From: Pseudoips prasinana
Lineage: Eukaryota; Arthropoda; Insecta; Lepidoptera; Nolidae
DNA length: 64,000 nt
Assembly (NCBI GenBank): GCA_951640165.1
Contig: OX621246.1
Coordinates: 34,614,501 to 34,678,500, forward strand
Reading direction: 5' to 3'
A program made the position numbers and the translations under genes. Shown in pieces: positions 1-10,439 of the stretch. A model generated the notes under the pieces. The model searched no databases and had not been told where the DNA came from. It was given only the letters and a program-made list of their open reading frames with translations. Numbering within the stretch: the first letter of the stretch is position 1; every line of letters starts with the position of its first letter.

Positions 1-110
1 TGTTGGTTTGGAATCCCAATTCGTGCCTCGAAATTTTTTATCTTTGTATTTGGATTATCCCCTTACTTGTGCGAGGACCCTACCGGGTAATGTCACTGTC
101 AAACGGCCAT

Positions 111-452
111 GGCCCTGTTTAATAAAGCTGACAAGACGACATATATGTCCAAAAATGACATAATTGTAGAATTGTCGTGCTTAGGCTGTTTAATAAAGGT
201 GACAAATATGTAAAAAGTCGACATAAAATCTTTGACATATTTGTCATTTAAAAACGCGTTTAATAAAACTCGACATATGTCAAAAACTACAGTCAAATTG
301 TTTCCGACAATTTTCGGATTATCGTGACAATTATATTAACTTGTGACATATTTGCTGATCATTCTGCTTTATGCAGATAAATGAGTGTAAAACAAGAAAA
401 AAATATCTACAAAGTAATAGAATGAATTAATCAAAAATTATTAAACAGGTCC
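111..452. mobile_element. Non-autonomous TIR element (MITE-like)
   Basis: The ends are inverted: GGCCCTGTTTAATAA at the left, and the complement of GGACCTGTTTAAT at the right. CAT lies directly outside both ends (108-110 and 453-455), a candidate 3-bp duplication. Inside are three direct repeats built on GTTTAATAAA followed by a GACA-containing stretch, near 117, 190 and 260. There is no coding capacity. A 3-bp duplication would suit a PIF/Harbinger-type MITE, but that is inference. Confidence 0.5.
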
Positions 453-1029
453 CATATGTTCTGATTGCGTTGACCTAAATTTTGATTTTTAATTAATTAC
501 TACTTGACACCTACACGCGCTTGTAAGAAAGGGGTATCTGTCTAGACAGCCAAAGAAGGTTCCTAAGATGGTTCTTTATGATCTTGTCGTACGGAACCTT
601 AAACAACGAAGTAACCTTTTTCCGTAAACCCTTCGACTTACCACAATAGAGTCATTTTAATAAATTGAGACCATTAAAATGGTATCTGATTATTACGGGG
701 TTGATAAAAAAGCCGTCAAAGATTATTGAGTCACCCTTATTAGGACAAAGGGGTTGAGTTCATTTGTTAGATGTTAAGATAAGGATATTTTAAGGGCTTA
801 GAAGTTTTTTATTTATTAATTTTGACAGTTTATTTCTGAGATTAAATTTACGCTTTGCTTTGCGACAAATGCTTTTAAATTAAAATGTCATAGTTTGTAA
901 GGTGTTCTCAATATCATATGTAATTGTTAACATATCAGTCAGCCATGTTTCTAGAAAAATAAAGCCAATTACCCACACCTACATTCTGCGAAAGGGTGTT
1001 AGCAAGGGAATCCTAAATTTGATCTGTCA
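453..1029. other. AT-rich stretch, nothing recognised
   Basis: I see no open frame, inverted repeat or family match here. Confidence 0.5.
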
Positions 1030-1450
1030 GTGAGTAAGTTCCGGGTTTGATTCCCGCACAGGACAACTATTGGTGTGGCCCATAAGTAGTTGTTGTGAGT
1101 CTGGATGTACTTCGTGTCCATTAATTATATAATAATAATATCTAGGGACAATGTCACACAGATCATCCTAGCCCCAAACTAAGCAAAGCTTGTACTATGG
1201 GTACCAGGCGACGATATACATACTTATATAGATAGATAAATACTTAAATACATACAAAATATCTATGACTCAGAAGCAAATATTCGTGCTCATCACACAA
1301 ATATTTGCACTTACCAGGATTCGAACCCAGGACCACCAGCTTCGTAGGCAGGAGCACTACCAACCAGGCTACGGTGACCGTCAAATTATATGTTTGTAAA
1401 GTACCCCGTGACACAAGAATTTCACTAGTGCGGGCGTTGTCTTAAAAAAA
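1030..1450 (+). mobile_element. SINE-B copy, split by SINE-A
   Basis: A tRNA-derived SINE body: a B-box-like GGGTTTGATTCCC near 1045, then the family body (ACAACTAT, TAGTTGTT, GTCTGGATGTA) and the tail GCGGGCGTTGTCTTAAAA at 1430-1450. The tRNA-like head is too decayed to place. It is interrupted at 1131-1383 by a SINE-A in opposite orientation, so this copy is the older of the two. Confidence 0.7.
1131..1383 (-). mobile_element. SINE-A copy with 8-bp TSD
   Basis: A complete tRNA-derived SINE on the minus strand. It has an A box (GTAGCCTGGTTGGTAGTG), a B box (GGTTCGAATCC), the family body ending AGTTTGGGGCTAGGATGATC, and a short ATT-rich tail. AATTATAT flanks it at 1123-1130 and 1384-1391. 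It sits inside a SINE-B, and the host sequence resumes exactly after the duplication. Confidence 0.85.
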
Positions 1451-1638
1451 GGATAGTTATACTTTGAATGAATGAATAGTTTCTTTGAAAATTATTTTTT
1501 ATTTTTATAATATTATGTTCATATGTTTGCACATAGCCACCCTACCGTTAGGTGCGGTCTCTTTCAGGTGATATATGGTTGAATGGACTAGGATTTAAAA
1601 GTGGGGGTGTATTTGTTGGTATGTGTGGTCACAGATAA
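1451..1638. other. Spacer before LINE
   Basis: AT-rich sequence of unknown origin. It may hold decayed 5' LINE sequence, but no reading frame continues through it because of the stop at 1636-1638. Confidence 0.3.
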
Positions 1639-3393
1639 TTTATATTATCCTTTGATTTTTTTACAGATTTACTACCCACTTCTACCTCCCCTGAATACTC
1701 TGTCAATCAAGTAAACGACTACTTTGCGAACATTGGTAAAAACCTCGCAACCAAAATAAAACCTCCAAATCCCCACTCAAAATTCCAGGTACATGTCCCC
1801 GACAACTCCTCTTGTGGCTCTTTAGTTATTTTACCAACCGATTGCAGCGAAGTTGAATCAATTCTATTCTCTTTAAGATCTGACTGTGCTGTGGGATGGG
1901 ATAACATTCCTACAGCTCTGCTCAAGCGATATAAAAACCTCCTCATCCCCGTCATAACTCACGTTTTTAACCTCTGCCTCGAAACAAGTACTTTCCCCTT
2001 GTGTTTCAAAAAGTCACTTATCCATCCCATTTACAAGAGTGGGGGTAAAGACTGTGTCGCCAATTATCGTCCGATAGCCGTATTGCCTATACTATCCAAG
2101 ATCCTGGAGCGGATAATAAATAAACGACTGATAAAATTTCTGGAAGACAAGAACTTATTGTCAGCCGCTCAGTATGGCTTTAGACGAAATAGATCCACCT
2201 CTAATGCTGTCCTGGATCTTACTAACTATATAGTCAAAAACCTAGACGAAAAGAAAAAGGTCCTCACTATCTTCCTAGATCTGGCTAAGGCTTTCGACAC
2301 AGTCTCTACTCCCCTCCTGCTTCATAAGCTGGAAAAAATGGGCGTAAGAGGTGAATCTATTCTAAAGGACTATCTACATAACCGAACCCAATGTGTTAAA
2401 ATAAATAATTATGTAAGTGATGAGCTGCCAATAACATACGGAGTTCCGCAGGGCAGTGTGATCGGGCCGACTCTTTTCCTCGTATACCTAAACGACCTTT
2501 GCCAGATTAAGTTAAACGACACCAGGATAACGGCGTTTGCAGACGACACTGCACTTTCATTTAGTGGTGACACATGGCCAGAAGTTTTTACCAAAGCTCA
2601 ATATGGTTTTAATATAATTAAGGAATGGTTGGCTAGAAACTCACTGACACTTAATACTGACAAAACCAACTATATGACTTTCTCACTCCGTCAAAGCACC
2701 CAACCTCCAGCCTCCTTATACCTTGTCGCTCATTCGTGCGCTGTTCCCGACGACCAAATCTGTAACTGTCCCAAATTGGCCCAAGTGACCAATACCAAAT
2801 ATCTTGGCTTAACTCTGGACAATGGTCTTTCTTTCTCACTCCACATTGAATTATTACAGAATAGAGTTAGAAAACTAATCTATATTTTTAAAACCCTACG
2901 TCACGTAGCTGATGCACGATTGTTAAGACAGGTTTACTTTGCACTTTGCCAATCCTTACTGAATTATTGCATATCGACCTGGGGAGGTGCGCCAAAAACA
3001 AGGTTGTTAAAATTAGAAAGAGCTCAGAGAGCTATCTTAAAAGTGAGCACCTTTAAACATTATATGTTTCCTACTGCCGAACTTTACAAAAGTTGTCAAG
3101 TGTTGACTGTAAGGCAACTCTTCATAGCAAAAACTGTCCTAATTCAGCATTCTGCGACCCCATACAAAAAAATCTCCAAAAGACGTAAAGACATTGTTTG
3201 TGTAACTAGGAAAAGCAACCTTACCCATTCCAGTAGGTTCAATTATTTTCTTGCACCTACATTGTACAACAAATTGAATAAAATACTCTCTATTTACCAA
3301 CTATCTAGCTGCAAATGTAAAAAGCTAATAACTGAATGGCTACAGGGGCTGACCTACCAAGAGACGGAAAACCTCTTAAGTACAATGGTGTAG
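1639..3393 (+). CDS. LINE reverse transcriptase ORF (5'-truncated, CR1/Jockey group)
   Basis: This open frame of 584 codons has no internal stop. It encodes the reverse transcriptase and C-terminal part of a non-LTR retrotransposon ORF2, which copies element RNA into DNA at a nicked chromosomal site. The first in-frame ATG is at 1891, but LINE-like protein already starts near 1660 (SVNQVNDYFANIGKNLATKI), so the ATG is internal to an ORF that lost its 5' end. Numbered from 1891, the RT motifs are YRPIAVLPILSKILERIINK at about 67, FLDLAKAFDTV at about 127, GVPQGSVIGPTLF at about 184, FADDTALSF at about 214 and LTLNTDKTNYM at about 250. The C-terminal part holds a Cys-containing stretch and the usual LINE tail domain. 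No endonuclease domain is present, so it cannot be autonomous. Clade placement (CR1 or Jockey) is inference. Confidence 0.9.
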   Translation, partial: FILSFDFFTDLLPTSTSPEYSVNQVNDYFANIGKNLATKIKPPNPHSKFQVHVPDNSSCGSLVILPTDCSEVESILFSLRSDCAVGWDNIPTALLKRYKNLLIPVITHVFNLCLETSTFPLCFKKSLIHPIYKSGGKDCVANYRPIAVLPILSKILERIINKRLIKFLEDKNLLSAAQYGFRRNRSTSNAVLDLTNYIVKNLDEKKKVLTIFLDLAKAFDTVSTPLLLHKLEKMGVRGESILKDYLHNRTQCVKINNYVSDELPITYGVPQGSVIGPTLFLVYLNDLCQIKLNDTRITAFADDTALSFSGDTWPEVFTKAQYGFNIIKEWLARNSLTLNTDKTNYMTFSLRQSTQPPASLYLVAHSCAVPDDQICNCPKLAQVTNTKYLGLTLDNGLSFSLHIELLQNRVRKLIYIFKTLRHVADARLLRQVYFALCQSLLNYCISTWGGAPKTRLLKLERAQRAILKVSTFKHYMFPTAELYKSCQVLTVRQLFIAKTVLIQHSATPYKKISKRRKDIVCVTRKSNLTHSSRFNYFLAPTLYNKLNKILSIYQLSSCKCKKLITEWLQGLTYQETENLLSTMV

Positions 3394-3812
3394 TATAACT
3401 ACCATTTTTACCATACACCAATATACACATACACACACACTTACACATAACTAAACGCATTTACAGTACACTTACACATCTACTTACTCTCACTCACACG
3501 CGCATGCATACAAAGAAAATTTTCTATTAGTTTTAATTTCTTTTTTGTCTCTTTTTTGTCTCAAAAAAAAAAAAAAAAAAAAAATTAAATTTGATATTCG
3601 TGAAATTATTATTGTCCTAAAGATTTATGAGGGAATGGGACTGGTATCTTTAACACAGGTTACCTTGTAATCTAGCTAAGATGCCAGTTGCGATCCGTAC
3701 TGTGACTATAAAGCTACGATCACTGTTAATATTGTAACTATTTTAATCTTAAGGTTTTATACTGTGAGAACTAATAAAGCTTATTATTATTATTAAAGCT
3801 TATTATTATTTT
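1655..3812 (+). mobile_element. 5'-truncated LINE with 3' UTR and TTATTA tail
   Basis: The element comprises the RT ORF plus about 420 bp of 3' UTR. The UTR has a CA-rich low-complexity stretch (3405-3510), an A-run of about 20 (3564-3583) and a terminal AATAAAGCTTATTATTATT unit repeated twice (3775-3812), a short tandem tail as in CR1-like LINEs. The left edge follows a T-run and CAG that resemble a 3' splice site. I found no convincing TSD. Confidence 0.8.
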
Positions 3813-4390
3813 GCGGAAGTTGTAGAAGAGTTGACAAGATTTAGCAAGTAAAAAATAATAAGTTTCAAGCCTTCCTTATATTTATCGAAGTAGGTAACGT
3901 TTTTGTCAACGTAATTCCCAAGAATAAAATGTTGTATTATGCAAAAGCATCCTCAATAAACAATGGCGCCATTTAATTCATGTAGAAAGATTTACTTCAA
4001 TGTTACGAAAAATATATTTATCGTAACTCAAAGGAATATTTAATGTATAATATACGCCACCAAGTATCAGTGAGAAAGTCCATCTTTTGGGTATAACTGC
4101 CACTATCGAAGATCTTCGCCACTGGCGCGCGCGCAGCCGAAATGATACCGTTATATTTTATATGCAAACTTATTCAGAAGGCCCTGCGACGATGTTCTGT
4201 TGAATAAAAAAAGGGCTGGTATAAAGATTGGCGACTTTTTGAGGACAAGGATTTTATTCTTATTGTATTAAGAAATATACTCAATGATTTCGAAGTGCTT
4301 TTCAGTGATTTTAATTTTACTCTTTTCAGTAAATATTTTGGTATCATATGCTGAATATGTGTTAGGTGTAAAAATAATATGCTATTTTTT
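3813..4390. other. Unassigned stretch
   Basis: AT-rich sequence with no supported gene. A short GC-rich spot (GCGCGCGCGC) lies near 4125-4135. Confidence 0.4.
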
Positions 4391-4580
4391 TTAAGACAAC
4401 GCAGCACTAAGGAAATGAATCCCACTGTCACGGGGTACTTTACAAGCATAATTGACGGCCACAAAGTATATCGAGACCCAGAACATCTACTTAAGAGTCA
4501 AACTTGTCCTGGGCGGGAATCGAACCCGGGACACGATGTGGTGAGTCGACTTTCTTAACCGCTGCGCCACACATGCAGTC
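4391..4580 (-). mobile_element. SINE-B copy
   Basis: Reading the minus strand: TGCATGTGTGGCGCAGCGG head (A-box region), a B-box-like GGGTTCGATTCCCGCC, then the family body and a tail ending in T-rich sequence on the plus strand. Divergent but co-linear with the other SINE-B copies. Confidence 0.8.
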
Positions 4581-4621
4581 AATAAATTTGGTAGATTTTA
4601 AAAAGCCAAGATATAAAAATT

Positions 4622-5017
4622 AGCTTATGACGGCGGCGTATCAGAATATGATCACCCCACCTCATCCCGTGGGGGGCTTAGAAGTTGACCCGAGGGAATA
4701 TCTACCAGAGAACGGGTAGCAGCATCTCTCTGTTTACTAGGACCATCTTACTGCGATCGCCAACTCGTCTGCCAAGCGTGGCGATTATAGCATATCCCCC
4801 CAAGATGATTCTTATAATAATAAAAATAATAATTCTGTATTTGCATAGAATGTAGGTGATTACAATGTGTGATGTTAGAAATAAAAAAGATACCGAGTAC
4901 ATTCTGCCAATTTGGCATTCAAACATTGCAATGACTTAAAACTAAAATAAAATCATGGTGGAGGCTTTTGTCCAGCAGTGGACTTTGTACTGCTGTTATG
5001 ATGATGATGGTGATAAA
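4622..5017 (+). mobile_element. Mini-RTE (leader plus 3' end) with inserted middle
   Basis: 4622-4809 matches the leader of the full RTE at 41731 (GACGGCGGCG, CATCCCGTGGGG, ACCAGAGAACGGG, CTGCCAAGCGTGGCGATTAT). 4957-5017 matches the RTE 3' end (GGAGGCTTTTGTCCAGCAGTGGA followed by GATGATGATGG). The whole RTE coding region is missing. About 145 bp of unrelated AT-rich sequence separates the halves, probably a later insertion because the copy at 31498 lacks it. Confidence 0.75.
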
Positions 5018-5020
5018 AAT

Positions 5021-5306
5021 TCTATACTTAGTATAATACTAACATAATATTATAAAGGTGAAAGATTGTGAGTGTGTATCTTTGTTACTTCTTCACGGCT
5101 AAACGGCTGGAGCGATTTTAATAAATTTTGGTATGGAGTTAGCTGACACCCTAGATTAACACATAGTCTATAATTAGGGTGTAATGGTCTAAGAAATCTA
5201 ATATTTTCTGGGTATGGACCTATATGGTATTAGCTGACACCCTGCATTAACACATAGGCTATAATTTATAAAGTTTAACACGGGTAAAACCCCGGGGCAC
5301 AGCTAG
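5021..5306 (+). mobile_element. Helitron-like non-autonomous element
   Basis: Begins TCTATACTT after an A and ends GGGGCACAGCTAG before a T, the A/T insertion signature of Helitrons. The last 30 bp contain the short hairpin around ACACGGGTAAAACCCCGG. The interior has the phrase ATTATAAAGGTGAAAG also seen at 30655 and an internal partial duplication (AGCTGACACCCT at about 5139 and 5233). Confidence 0.75.
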
Positions 5307-5337
5307 TAGGTATGCTATAAATTACTTATCTGTTAGG

Positions 5338-5432
5338 AAATTGTTGTCCGGTCCGGGTTTTGAACCCGAAACACAAGGGCACCAATGTGGTGGCGAGATG
5401 ACTACCTTCACCACTGACCCACAGGTGCAATC
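5338..5432 (-). mobile_element. tRNA-related SINE fragment
   Basis: On the minus strand there is a tRNA-like head with B-box-like GGTTCAAAACCCGG and a head resembling SINE-B (TGCACCTGTGGGTCAGTGG). The body is missing. Family assignment is uncertain. Confidence 0.5.
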
Positions 5433-5493
5433 TTCCTACATACAGCGGACTAAAACTTATAACGTAAGTAACTAGCATCCAAGGAATATTATA

Positions 5494-5745
5494 CGGTCAC
5501 CATAGCCTAGTTGGTAGTGCTCCTGCCTATGAAGCTGCCTGGGTTCGAATCCCGGTAAGTGCAAATATTTGTGTGATGAGCACGAATATTTGTTTCTGAG
5601 TCATGGATGTTTTCTATGTATATAAGTATTTACCTATCTATATAAGTATGTATATCGTCGCCTGGTACCCATAGTACAAGCTTTGCTTAGTTTGGGGCTA
5701 GGATGATCTGTGTGACATTGTCCCCAGATATTATTATTATTATTA
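5494..5745 (+). mobile_element. SINE-A copy
   Basis: Full-length tRNA-derived SINE: A box ATAGCCTAGTTGGTAGTGC, B box GGGTTCGAATCCC, body through GGGGCTAGGATGATCTG and an ATT-repeat tail. Three bases next to the B box are missing compared with other copies. Confidence 0.88.
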
Positions 5746-6031
5746 GACGCCATAATATCCTTGAATCTGTTCCACATTAACATTCCGAGAATTTAACCCA
5801 GATATACATAGATCTAAATCGGTGAGAGTGTGGTGCGGTCACCGCAAAGTGTCCGGAGCCGTGGCGATCGACAGAACATCTCGTGACTGCGTAGATAACG
5901 CTTAAATTACAGAAAACATGACAACACAATTTGTTAGGAAGGTCTCTGGGTCGCACTGCCCACCTTGGCAAGGAATAGTCAACTATGGATAAGATATAGT
6001 ACTGAGGGTACGATAATGTTCCCCTGAGTTG

Positions 6032-7343
6032 CGGCTACGTACCATTGGACCTACAAGATTAGACCCTCTATCGCAAAAGTACCCGTTCGACCTCATTTTA
6101 AGTCCCTTTGGATCTTCTTTAAAATATAATAATCAATGTGCCCATTGGACCTCTTTTTAAGTACCCTTTGGACCTTCAAAATTAAAACTACTAAAGATGA
6201 ACCTGTTGGACCTCTATTCTAATACCTTTTGGACCTTAATAAAATATATTTTTATTTAGTATTCGCCGGGCGTTATTTTAGTAAAAAAAGATACAGTTGT
6301 GTTGAAAATGTTTAACAAGAATTCTAATAATTAGGCGAAATAGCATAAGCGAATACAGGCACTAACAACAAACAGCAATCCGTGGTCAGTAGAAGAAACA
6401 CAAGAAATTATAGTGAAAACTATATTTCTTGAAAATTTCCATTGTATTGAAAACCCATGTACAAATAGGATCAGTTTTCTGAGGTTTTAGTAACAAATTT
6501 CGTTTAGTTAAATTGTCGATAATACAGTGATTTTAATGATTGATCTGTATTTATAGCTAATAACATTTTTGTTTTTGAAACGTTTATCTTAATGTAAGGC
6601 AAAACGATACTTTATTATAAATCTGCGAGATTTATGATAAAAAATATGATAATTTTATTAAGTGTACTTAGTTTATATGGGTAAAAATAAGACTGATTTT
6701 AACATTTGAACTGTGATTTATATACTTAATTTTACTTATATACATTATTTTACATTTACAAGAAATCTACGAGAGTAAGACTGTGATTACTTGAAAGGTG
6801 ATTTACAAATATGTAGATAAAATACAAAGATATCTTATATTTACAAATTTAAGCAAGTTGCTGTCTGTAAAACCAATCTTCACAAATTCAGTTGCTACGG
6901 CATACAATTTAGATTTACTTACATTATAATATCAGTGTTTCTTTCTTTCAAAATGTGATATAAACATTCTAAATTAATATATTGCATGCATTTTTATGTA
7001 TACGGTCTTGAAGATCTGTCAAATTAGAAAAATGTAACTGGAATATGTGATTTTATTTGTTACATAACGTTGTGATCTTTTATATTTTGTATTAAAACAT
7101 TGATTTATATTGTAGTGTTTTATTTTTGATAAGGTGTGTCACTTTTGTGCGCGAGTGTATTTTAGCTTTTTATACGAAGACATGTGAATGAGGTCCAACA
7201 GAACACGTTGCTTAATAGAGGGTCTAATAGGTAATCAAGTATAGAAAACATCCAATTTTGAAGGTCCAAACGGTAAAAAGGGGTCCAAAGGGTCATCTTT
7301 GTAGACGAGGTCCAAACTAGGAGGTCCTACGGGTACGTAGCCG
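6032..7343. mobile_element. 1.3-kb TIR element with TTGGACCT sub-repeats
   Basis: The left end starts CGGCTACGTACC and the right end is its complement GGTACGTAGCCG. Behind each TIR lies about 150-200 bp of iterated TTGGACCT/TAGACCCTCT motifs, inverted between ends (for example 6044, 6066, 6145 and 6170 on the left, and 7191, 7250, 7283 and 7307 on the right). The centre is AT-rich with no open frame. No clear TSD is visible, so the superfamily is unknown. Confidence 0.65.
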
Positions 7344-7365
7344 AGCTGCTAGCATGGTGACGAAG

Positions 7366-7475
7366 AATCCTGGCCTGACTGGCTTATTAGTTAATGACCC
7401 AGACCGCTAACATAGTGGATTCAATTCTAACTCACGAAAAATAAATGTTTCATGAGCACGATTATTTATTCGTAG
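7366..7475 (+). mobile_element. SINE-C-like fragment
   Basis: A tRNA-like head (GGCTTATTAGTTAATGACCC then GTGGATTCAATTCTAACTC as degenerate B box) followed by the family phrase ATGAGCACGATTATTTATTC. Truncated where the next SINE begins. Confidence 0.5.
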
Positions 7476-7478
7476 ACT

Positions 7479-7681
7479 GCACGTGTGGCGCAGCGGCTAA
7501 GACAGTCACCTCGCCGCTTCGTGTCCCGGTTTCGATTCCCGCACAGGACAACTATTTGTGTGACCCATTTAAATAGTTGTCCTGAGTCTGGATGTACTGT
7601 GTTTCCGTCAATTAAATGTTTGTAAAATACCCAGCGACGGAGGGATTAATTTCCCAGTGTAGGCGATGTCTTATTTAAAAA
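7479..7681 (+). mobile_element. SINE-B copy
   Basis: Full-length: ACTGCACGTGTGGCGCAGCG (A-box region), degenerate B box GGTTTCGATTCCC, body with GTCTGGATGTA, and tail GCGATGTCTTATTTAAAA. Confidence 0.88.
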
Positions 7682-7682
7682 T

Positions 7683-7960
7683 CCAGCCAAGTGCGAGTCG
7701 GACTCGCCCATGAAGGGTTTCGTAGCAGCAAGTATTTCAGTTGATTAAATAAAAGGTAAAATGTGGTTTACGGTTTATGACGTATTAAAAAAAACTACTT
7801 ATTAGATATCGTTCGAACCAATTTTCGTTGGAAGTTTGCATGGTAATGTACATCATATATTTTTTTTAGTTTTATCATCTCTTATTTTAGAAGTTACAAG
7901 GGGGGGGGGGGGGGCACTCATTTTACCACTTTGGAAGTGTCTCTCGCGCAAACTATTTAT
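7683..7960 (+). repeat. rep-W copy, 5' part, with poly-G run
   Basis: Begins with CCAAGTGCGAGTCGGACTCG and GAAGGGTTTCGTAGCAGC, and continues co-linearly with the complement of 51340-51615. It holds a run of about 14 G at 7901-7914, mirrored by a C-run at about 51405-51422 in the other copy. The downstream half is missing. Confidence 0.8.
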
Positions 7961-7979
7961 AAATTTAAATGATATTAGA

Positions 7980-8230
7980 AACCTTAATAGTTATAGTTAT
8001 AGTTTATTTATTCGTAAACAGGTTTACATGTCAGAATCTTAGTAACAAATTAATATAATATAAAATATTGATTCAATTCAATATATGATTCAATAAATAT
8101 CTTGAAAGACATCTTGGGCTCCTCCACATCAATCAAATGTAACTGGCAGCTTGTAAAAAGCCGTATCTACTAGTACAGCTCTATGATCTTTATATCATCC
8201 TTGGTGTCTTTCTTTTCTCTATGGTGAGTT
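7980..8230 (-). mobile_element. Probable LINE 3' end
   Basis: On the minus strand the sequence ends ACGAATAAATAAACTATAAC with a short ACTATA tandem tail, the usual look of a LINE poly-adenylation region. The upstream part has no recognisable coding. Confidence 0.4.
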
Positions 8231-8689
8231 AATTTCTATAGTCTGGGCTTTTGCCTATTGATTTTCAAATGACAGTTTAATTAAATAGAAAATTGAGCAG
8301 CGTTACAACATAGCTCCAAACTGAAATAGCAATATCTAAATCAAATAATTTAATTAACTTGTCTAAGAGCTGGCATGAAATACGCAAGAGATTAATCATC
8401 CAATCGGTTTGATTTATTCCCTTCTCTATTTTGGTTCAATTCCTTGAAAATTGAATCAATGTTGTGTTACATTGGAATTTTTTGAACATCCCGCTGTATG
8501 TTGGACACGTTCAGCTGCCATAGACTTTCTGGTAGTTATTTCTGAAATTAATTTACTACAGGACCGTGTAATGTGTTACTATTCGCATCGCGTTCTTTTT
8601 GGTCTATGAGCATCTTGAGTGGACAAGTAACGGACAAGTAACGGATGAGGGTAGTATTTCCACCTAAGGAGTAAGAATATGCTGCAAAC
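8231..8689. other. Unassigned stretch
   Basis: AT-rich, with no supported gene or repeat. A short tandem duplication GTAACGGACAA occurs at about 8627-8645. Confidence 0.4.
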
Positions 8690-8816
8690 AATAAAGGGTC
8701 ACAGCAGCGACAGCAGGCCTCCCACAAGGTAGTCCGATGATCATGCAAGGGTCGTGGGTAGGGCAAAACTTGCCATTGTCCAGCAGTGGACGTTTTTCAG
8801 CTGTTCTGATGAATGA
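8690..8816 (+). mobile_element. RTE 3'-end fragment
   Basis: Matches the last part of the RTE at 46350-46510 (GCAGGCCTCCCACAAG, CCGATGATCATGC, then TTGTCCAGCAGTGGACG and GATGAATGA) with an internal deletion. Non-coding remnant. Confidence 0.65.
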
Positions 8817-9904
8817 AGTCTTAACAACGCATGCACTAACCAGCAGGAACAAAAAAGACAGTATACTTAAAATTATCCATATGATTCGTAAAACTAAAAA
8901 AGGTGCGACGGACTGTTACATTATATAAAAATAAGGAACATAATATATTTTTTTATAGACTACTTTCATACTGTCGTGATTCTTGTGTTTTTCTGAGATT
9001 TAATAAGTCAAACGCTGGACTTTTGGACATGATTAATAAAAATAACATTAATACAATATAAAAAATAATATATCTACCGTACCATCTATTTGTCTAAGGG
9101 CAACACCCTTTTATAAGGCAGGGAGAACGCCTACGCATGGCAGCCACAAAAAGTGTCTGTGGGTGTGTTTGTCGGACTTGCATCGACTAAACCTGACCTG
9201 CCGTGGTATTCCGATCCGGTGTCATCCTTTTGCACCATGCCCATGATGGTTCGGAGATACCCAAGGAGGGCCTTGGTTTATCCTCCCAGATTGCTGTCTC
9301 TGATTGCGACGATTGCGTTTGTGGCTCCACAAAAACCTCTAACTAAGTTATGATACAAGCACATGTCTATACAGTTTATTATTTATTAGCTTTTAAATAA
9401 TGTAAGTACTTAACTTCTTATCCATGTAGTACGGATCGTGGCCGCACCACCTTAGGGGCCGGTTTCTAATTGCGGGAGGGCCTTAATTGAATGTTATTGA
9501 ATTAGGATCACGCCCAGCACGATAAATATGTAAACCGATACTTCAATGTTACGCCGCTGCGTGCGCGAGCGCCGACCGGGGATACAAACATGGGAATAGA
9601 ATCGAACTTAAGATGTTGTGCATGCACCAATTTTTTTACTATAGTAATTATCGTATAACTATTTAGGATGCTAATTAATTTTGTAAGGTGTTCTTTAAAT
9701 TGTATTTTTTTATTATAATTAAAACTGACAAGAGGAGCTAAGATAGTGGAAAATAGTAAGGTGTCGGCTTTCGACCTCTTCGGGAAGTCATCTTTAGGGC
9801 GAATGAGACCCGCACGATGAAGTATCGTATCGTATCGTACCCATGGCTGTGTGGAAGGAATGGTAATTAACGGCAGCTTTTGTACTTTATATTAACTTTT
9901 TTAT
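8817..9904. other. Unassigned stretch of about 1.1 kb
   Basis: No supported gene. The short open frame around 9153-9353 has no recognisable domain, and its neighbours are non-coding. A small GC-rich block (9530-9590) lies in it. Confidence 0.4.
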
Positions 9905-10040
9905 AAATATATAGAACACACAGAAAACACGCAAGACAAATAGACATGTCAAATATTTGTCTTGTTCTAGGGTCGAACTCAGAACCTTTGGTTGGATCAG
10001 AACGCAGGTTCACTACGAACTGACTCACGGGCGGTCGTCA
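9905..10040 (-). mobile_element. Degraded tRNA-SINE fragment
   Basis: The minus strand reads a weak B box (GGTTCTGAGTTCGACCC) followed by AGAACAAGACAAATATTTGA, resembling the SINE-C body. Strongly decayed. Confidence 0.45.
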
Positions 10041-10195
10041 AAATATTCGTTAATATTTATCACCGTAGCTTACAGTCCGTAAGAAGTTAAACCTCATAAT
10101 AATAACTATAGTACTTACGATATCACTAAAGGCTTAGACGGAATTTACTTTATACCTGAAACAAAACAAACTAGTTAATTAGTAAAGATACTCGT

Positions 10196-10370
10196 CTCCA
10201 CAAAATAAGTATCTCTTTTATGGGGCAATGTGTAAGAATCTATAACAAACTCCCCCATGATATCAGAGAATTGTCTACAATTAAATTTAAAATAAAATGT
10301 GTAGCAGGACTTATGATTATTTAAGTACAAAAGTGCTTGGGATTGAGTTGTTCTAAGCCAACACACATAT
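10196..10370 (+). pseudogene. LINE ORF2 C-terminal remnant
   Basis: One frame reads GQCVRIYNKLPHDIRELSTI then KFKIKC and a stop near 10323. This is the characteristic LINE C-terminal motif, hydrophobic then YN(K/S)LP then a run with KF(K/R). The upstream RT is absent, so this is a 5'-truncated dead copy. The phrase after the stop (CTTGGGATTGAGTTG) recurs at about 16236, so both are ends of one LINE family. Confidence 0.65.
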
Positions 10371-10439
10371 ATACTTATATATAACGTCAGGCAATGCACA
10401 GTAGAGTTAACACGTTCAACGCGGAACGAGATCTTTAAA

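Noticed and set aside
5494..5580. tRNA gene
   Set aside because: A and B boxes belong to SINE-A; the region does not fold as a full tRNA and is followed by the SINE body. The same applies to all SINE heads.
9153..9353. Plus-strand 66-codon frame
   Set aside because: No domain or conservation evidence, short, and flanked by non-coding sequence.
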